Below are positions 6,622 through 10,279 of a stretch of DNA of 10,279 bases, piece after piece (within the stretch, counting starts at the first letter, position 1; each line of letters opens with the position of its first letter). Under the pieces are notes generated by a model. That model was not told the DNA's origin and did no database searches. It saw only the letters and a list, made by a program, of their open reading frames with translations. The position numbers and the translations under genes were made by a program. This stretch comes from an uncultured Ventosimonas sp. (GTDB lineage Bacteria > Pseudomonadota > Gammaproteobacteria > Pseudomonadales > Pseudomonadaceae), in contig CALYQH010000023.1 in the NCBI GenBank assembly GCA_945283395.1, positions 1-10,279 of the forward strand, given 5' to 3'.

Positions 6622-8598
6622 TTATTGAATAGTATGCTGTCTGAGATATACCCAATCAACGAGCTTTTTTTCTACCTGATAACCAGTCACAGTTCTAGCT
6701 AGAATTGATTGTAATTGCAAATAATCACCTTCTTTGAGTACTTCTAGGATATTTATTAATATTCCAGTCATTTGATTCCATTCTAAATAATCCTCGTTAG
6801 CACGCATAATCATAGGATGTTGGGTTTTTACTACATTATTCCCAATTAAAAGCTCTTCATAAAGTTTTTCACCTGGTCTTAGCCCTGTAAATTGAATGGC
6901 TATATCACCGTCTAGATTATCTTCTTTAATCATATTTAAGCCAGATAAATTAACCATTTTTTCAGCTAAATCAACTATTTTAATAGGTTTCCCCATATCT
7001 AAGACAAATACATCTCCACCCTCTCCCATTGAGCCTGCTTGTATCACTAATTGTGCAGCCTCAGGAATAGTCATAAAGTAACGCGTTACTTCAGGATGCG
7101 TTACAGTAATAGGCCCACCCTCTTTAATTTGTTTTCTAAATAAAGGAATAACTGATCCAGAAGAACCTAATACATTTCCAAAGCGCACCATAGTAAAACA
7201 AGTAGATTGTCTAGAATGAATATTAAGGTTAAATAATAATGGATTAGTCTCATGACTTAATGCCTGTAATAGCATTTCTGCCAAACGTTTTGTTGCCCCC
7301 ATTATGTTGGTAGGCCGCACGGCTTTATCAGTAGAAATTAATACAAAATTCTTTACATTAGCCAGTATTGCTGCCTGCGCCACATTTAGTGTACCTATTA
7401 CATTATTAAGAATGCCTTCTGTTATATTATGTTCAACCATAGGCACATGTTTATAAGCAGCCGCATGATAAATAGTGTCTATACACCAATTAGTCATTAC
7501 TTTGTTAAGCAAATCAGTATTACGGATAGATCCCAAAATAGGTATTAATTTAATAGTGAATTGTTTTTGTTTTATATAATTGGCTAATTCAAGATGTATC
7601 GAATAAAGGTTGAATTCACAATGCTCTAATAACAATAAGGTATTTACCCCTACTGTCACTATTTGTCGACAAAGCTCAGCTCCTATTGAACCTCCAGCGC
7701 CTGTAACTAGAACTGTTTTACCCGTTATACATTGGGCAAATAGTTTTTTATCTGGTGGCACTATATCTCTACCTAACACATCAATAATATCTATTTCTTG
7801 AATATCATCAACCTTAACTCTGCCACTAGCCAAGTCCATAATGCCGGGGATTGATCTAACTCGCAACGGATATTTTTCTAGTAAAGTTAAAATTTCTCTT
7901 CTTCTAGATCGAGAAGCAGAAGGAATAGCTAATAAAATTTCCTCAGCTTTAGTTTTTAGAACCATTTTTTCAATTTCTAAAGGAGAGAACACCCGCAAGC
8001 CAGACACACTCCGTCTAACAAGGTGGCTATCATCATCGATAAAAGCTACAGGCTGTAGATTTCGTCCCATTCTTAGTGTTGTTACTAATTGATTACCTGC
8101 GACACCCGCACCATAAATAGCTACTTTTGTAGCAGTACGTTGATATTTTCTACTAAAAGGAATATGCCAATCTTTTAATAAATAATGACGTACTATTAAT
8201 CTAAATCCTACCAATAGGACAATCCCCATCCACCAGAAAATAAATACGATAGAACGAGGCACTAAAAAATTAGGTTGATACCAGTAAATGCCTAAAACGA
8301 GCAATAAAGAAGATAACGACATAGCCTTAAAAATAGCCATGATACCTTCATTATCAAAGTATCTATTTACTACTTTATGTAGCTTAAAATAGAATAAACA
8401 GGGAATTACAAAACATAGAGTAGCAACAAAGAGCTCAAAATATTCACCAAAAGGATTAATAAGTTGATCTGTCCCAAGACGAACCACAAAAGATAACCAC
8501 AAAGCTAACCAGATAATAACAATATCAGTTAGCAATTGTATTATTCTTTTGCTAAAAGTAGGTAAGCCCAGTAATATTGTTTTAAATGTCCCTGCCAT
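6622..8598 (-). CDS. wbpM: WbpM/PglF-type membrane UDP-GlcNAc 4,6-dehydratase
   Basis: This 658-residue protein resembles Pseudomonas aeruginosa WbpM (about 665) throughout. The family converts UDP-GlcNAc to UDP-4-keto-6-deoxy-GlcNAc, the first step towards QuiNAc, FucNAc or bacillosamine in O-antigen, capsule or glycoprotein glycans. Four membrane spans (about 19-40, 54-71, 90-106, 113-132) precede a first Rossmann domain with GAGVAGNQL (163-171) and FIDDD (186-190). The catalytic SDR domain begins with VTGAGGSIG (298-306) for NAD binding. It contains STDKA (422-426; Thr423, Asp424, Lys425) and MGATK (433-437). Met433 replaces the usual SDR Tyr, as in the large membrane members such as PglF, and Lys437 is kept. 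RFGNVLGSSGSV (472-483) and GLRPGEKLYEELL (572-584) complete the family pattern. The ATG (complement 8596-8598) has a poor Shine-Dalgarno, but the N-terminus aligns well with WbpM. It converges on yhhJ and diverges from ynfM; no other glycan gene is in view. Confidence 0.94.
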   Translation of the reverse strand: MAGTFKTILLGLPTFSKRIIQLLTDIVIIWLALWLSFVVRLGTDQLINPFGEYFELFVATLCFVIPCLFYFKLHKVVNRYFDNEGIMAIFKAMSLSSLLLVLGIYWYQPNFLVPRSIVFIFWWMGIVLLVGFRLIVRHYLLKDWHIPFSRKYQRTATKVAIYGAGVAGNQLVTTLRMGRNLQPVAFIDDDSHLVRRSVSGLRVFSPLEIEKMVLKTKAEEILLAIPSASRSRRREILTLLEKYPLRVRSIPGIMDLASGRVKVDDIQEIDIIDVLGRDIVPPDKKLFAQCITGKTVLVTGAGGSIGAELCRQIVTVGVNTLLLLEHCEFNLYSIHLELANYIKQKQFTIKLIPILGSIRNTDLLNKVMTNWCIDTIYHAAAYKHVPMVEHNITEGILNNVIGTLNVAQAAILANVKNFVLISTDKAVRPTNIMGATKRLAEMLLQALSHETNPLLFNLNIHSRQSTCFTMVRFGNVLGSSGSVIPLFRKQIKEGGPITVTHPEVTRYFMTIPEAAQLVIQAGSMGEGGDVFVLDMGKPIKIVDLAEKMVNLSGLNMIKEDNLDGDIAIQFTGLRPGEKLYEELLIGNNVVKTQHPMIMRANEDYLEWNQMTGILINILEVLKEGDYLQLQSILARTVTGYQVEKKLVDWVYLRQHTIQ

Positions 8599-8672
8599 AA
8601 TTTTATAAAATCTTATCTAAATTACTATCATTATGCGCTTCTTAATGAGAAATAAAAATAAAGTTACTTAGC

Positions 8673-8702
8673 TAGTTAACTAAATTTCACCAATTGAGTG
8701 AA
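8673..8702. promoter_or_regulatory. Two adjacent palindromes upstream of wbpM, possible operator sites
   Basis: TAGTTAACTA (8673-8682) is a perfect 10-bp palindrome. Three bases on, TTCAC (8686-8690) and GTGAA (8698-8702) form an inverted repeat with a 7-base spacer. Both lie 75-105 bases before the wbpM start codon, a normal operator distance. The first shares the half-site TAGTTAA with the dyad in the yhiI leader. Each is short, so the call is tentative. Confidence 0.25.
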
Positions 8703-8924
8703 TAGTCTAATATAATTCTAAGATTTCTTTAACATAAACCTATAATGATTTTGCCTAAATCAGAAACCAATCAAAGTGTTTATCCATGGTCGCCATATTT
8801 CTATTTAATAAAACTAACTACCATAGCCTTGTTAAAGATTTCATACTATTTAAGCGCGCTAAAACATACTCGTAAGTAATTGCTAACATATTGCCTCATT
8901 ATAGATTGAACTCTAAAAAAGTAC

Positions 8925-8974
8925 TGACCTCTTTTATAATTTTGCATGGCCATAAAATGGATAATGCTAGGTCA
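8925..8974. promoter_or_regulatory. Concentric dyad: outer TGACCT/AGGTCA around central ATGGCCAT
   Basis: TGACCT (8925-8930) and AGGTCA (8969-8974) are exact inverted arms. The 8-bp palindrome ATGGCCAT (8946-8953) shares their centre exactly (between 8949 and 8950), with 15 bases on each side. The intervening bases are not symmetric. A TATAAT sits in the left spacer (8935-8940). The layout could suit a dimeric or tetrameric regulator, but no protein is known for it here and chance remains possible. Confidence 0.25.
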
Positions 8975-9063
8975 TAATTCAGCGCCATCTTTATTGTTAA
9001 ATTTTATTCATTAATATATATTACTTTAATTAACCTTAATGCTATCTATTTTCAAAAACACTG

Positions 9064-9087
9064 GCTAAGTTAGCAATATTTAATATT
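9064..9087. promoter_or_regulatory. Tandem palindromes upstream of ynfM
   Basis: GCTAAGTTAGC (9064-9074) is a perfect inverted repeat around one base. It is directly followed by AATATTTAATATT (9075-9087), another perfect inverted repeat around one base. They end 69 bases before the ynfM start, where an activator or repressor could bind. In E. coli ynfM lies next to the LysR-type gene ynfL; no such gene is visible here. The second element is pure A/T and easily arises by chance. Confidence 0.25.
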
Positions 9088-9156
9088 CTATGCTTTAATA
9101 AATCACTTAGTTTAAAGTTTTACTAATTTATTAACTCTTCTAAATTAATAACCATC

Positions 9157-10279
9157 ATGGTCGATTTAACCAATAGTCCCACCTATATTGAAAAAAACTC
9201 TAAAGAATATATTAAAGTATCTTTTGCTCTATTTTCAGGTGGATTTGCCACTTTTGCCTTGCTCTATTGTGTACAGCCCTTAATGCCTGTCTTTTCTGAA
9301 TATTTTAAAGTAACAGCACCCCAAAGTAGTTTAATACTGTCTACATCTACCTCCTTATTAGCTGTAGGTTTACTGTTTACTGGACCTATTTCTGATGCAT
9401 TAGGCCGCAAGCCTATTATGATTATATCTTTATTGAGCGCGGCAACCTTTACTTTTATGAGTGCTATAGTTTCCCATTGGCAATTACTTCTTCTTAGTCG
9501 CGCCATGGTAGGTTTATCGCTCAGTGGTCTGGCAGCGGTAGCCATGGCTTACCTTAACGAAGAGATAGCTCCGCAGCATTTAGGCTTTACAATGGGACTT
9601 TATATTGCAGGCAATGCCATTGGAGGTATGGCTGGGCGTTTAATTAGTGGTATTCTCATAGATTTCCTATCTTGGCATATTGTACTAGCCATTATGGGAA
9701 TTTTAGCCTTTCTAGCAGCATTGCTCTTTTGGAAATTACTTCCTCCATCTAAACACTTTGAAGCTACTCCTATCAAACTTAACAAACTATTGCAGGTATA
9801 TTTTTACCACCTCACACAACTTAAATTACCTCTTCTATTTTTAGAAGGTTTTCTTTTAATGGGTTCTTTTGTTACTTTATTTAATTATATTGCTTATAGG
9901 TTATTAGCTCCTCCCTATTTATTAAGCCAAACCTGGATAGGTTGCTTGTCTATTGTTTATTTATCAGGAATCTTTAGTTCTACTAAGTTTGGTTCATTAG
10001 CAGATCGTTTTGGCCATGCTAAGGTGTTATGGATTGGTATTAGTGTTATGTTGATGGGAGTACTCATTACTTTATTACAGCCATTAATCACAATATTTAT
10101 AGGGATGATTATTTTTGCTTTTGGTTTTTTTGGTTCCCATTCTGTCACCAGCAGCTGGATTGGAAGAATAGCAACCAAAGCAAAAGGACAAGCTTCTTCT
10201 CTTTATCTATTTTGCTACTATGTAGGTTCAAGCCTGTTAGGAACAGCTGGTGGCTATTATTGGCAAATGGATAAATGGC
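9157..10279 (+). CDS. ynfM: YnfM-type MFS transporter, C-terminus beyond the window
   Basis: The first 374 residues are present; the frame is open at the right edge, and E. coli YnfM is about 417, so roughly 40 residues are missing. It is an inner-membrane major-facilitator protein, probably a proton-driven exporter of small molecules; the substrate is unknown. The N-terminal segment FALFSGGFATFALLYCVQP (23-41) leads into the first span. MFS motif A appears as GPISDALGRKP (76-86) in the loop between spans 2 and 3. RAMVGLSLSG (115-124) is the span-4 motif with its Arg. A weaker repeat, GSLADRFGHAKV (279-290), sits at the same place in the second half. Further conserved stretches are SMGLYI-like TMGLYIAGNAIGG (145-157), EGFLLMGSFVTLFNY (230-244), and AKGQASSLYLF (342-352). 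ATG 9157 is the only start after the stop at 9124-9126; no clear Shine-Dalgarno precedes it. It is transcribed divergently from wbpM. Confidence 0.9.
   Translation, partial: MVDLTNSPTYIEKNSKEYIKVSFALFSGGFATFALLYCVQPLMPVFSEYFKVTAPQSSLILSTSTSLLAVGLLFTGPISDALGRKPIMIISLLSAATFTFMSAIVSHWQLLLLSRAMVGLSLSGLAAVAMAYLNEEIAPQHLGFTMGLYIAGNAIGGMAGRLISGILIDFLSWHIVLAIMGILAFLAALLFWKLLPPSKHFEATPIKLNKLLQVYFYHLTQLKLPLLFLEGFLLMGSFVTLFNYIAYRLLAPPYLLSQTWIGCLSIVYLSGIFSSTKFGSLADRFGHAKVLWIGISVMLMGVLITLLQPLITIFIGMIIFAFGFFGSHSVTSSWIGRIATKAKGQASSLYLFCYYVGSSLLGTAGGYYWQMDKW

Larger units (their letters stand above)
8599..9156. other. 558-base divergent intergenic region between wbpM and ynfM
   Basis: This stretch is very AT-rich and has frequent stops on both strands; I see no gene or RNA. 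It must carry the promoters of wbpM (leftward) and ynfM (rightward), but no pair of -35 and -10 boxes stands out. TATAAT hexamers on the plus strand at 8711, 8741 and 8935, and on the minus strand at 8898-8903, all lack a good -35. Palindromes occur at 8673-8702, 8925-8974 and 9064-9087. The region is long for a divergent pair, so part of it may be decayed sequence or an unseen small RNA. Confidence 0.6.

Noticed and set aside
8944..9011. 22-codon frame starting at the ATG in ATGGCCAT (8946)
   Set aside because: No ribosome-binding site, very short, no recognisable sequence; the ATG is part of a palindrome.
1..10279. CRISPR array, tRNA, rRNA, insertion sequence, prophage or toxin-antitoxin system
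   Set aside because: No regularly spaced repeats, cloverleaf, transposase or integrase motif, or paired small genes were seen on either strand.

Overview
The window is AT-rich bacterial DNA. The proteins look gammaproteobacterial. The sugar-nucleotide dehydratase resembles Pseudomonas WbpM along its whole length, the transglycosylase lipoprotein recalls a Pseudomonas family, and the efflux operon and MFS gene match Escherichia coli YhiI-RbbA-YhhJ and YnfM. A low-GC relative of the Pseudomonadaceae (an insect-gut Entomomonas-type lineage, for example) would fit. This is inference from remembered sequences and could not be tested.

Layout. 1-224 is the 3' end of an FAD-dependent oxidoreductase gene, probably a malate:quinone oxidoreductase, closed by a clear intrinsic terminator (235-269). 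338-961 encodes a small outer-membrane lipoprotein with a lytic-transglycosylase (SLT) fold. 962-1430 is non-coding apart from a doubtful 45-codon frame; it carries a sigma70-like promoter (1301-1329) and a perfect dyad (1381-1398) ahead of the next operon.

1431-6406 is a tight three-gene operon with gaps of 8 and 3 bases: yhiI (periplasmic adaptor), rbbA (two ABC ATPase domains fused to an ABC-2 permease) and yhhJ (a second ABC-2 permease). Together they should form a MacAB/YbhFSR-like tripartite exporter. The ATPase and both permease halves sit in the inner membrane, the adaptor spans the periplasm, and an outer-membrane channel not encoded here would complete the path. A weak hairpin follows at 6413-6457.

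6622-8598 (minus strand) is wbpM, a membrane UDP-GlcNAc 4,6-dehydratase that supplies 6-deoxy amino sugars for surface glycans. It faces the rbbA operon tail to tail and has no other glycan gene next to it in the window. 8599-9156 is a 558-base divergent intergenic region with several palindromes but no gene. 9157 to the right edge is a YnfM-type MFS transporter that runs off the window.

No tRNA, rRNA, CRISPR array, insertion sequence or phage gene was seen. The genes belong to known families. The less expected points are the asymmetric ATPase sites in RbbA, the dyads in two intergenic regions, the altered active-site spacing in the lipoprotein, and wbpM standing apart from any glycan cluster. 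I found no convincing new system.
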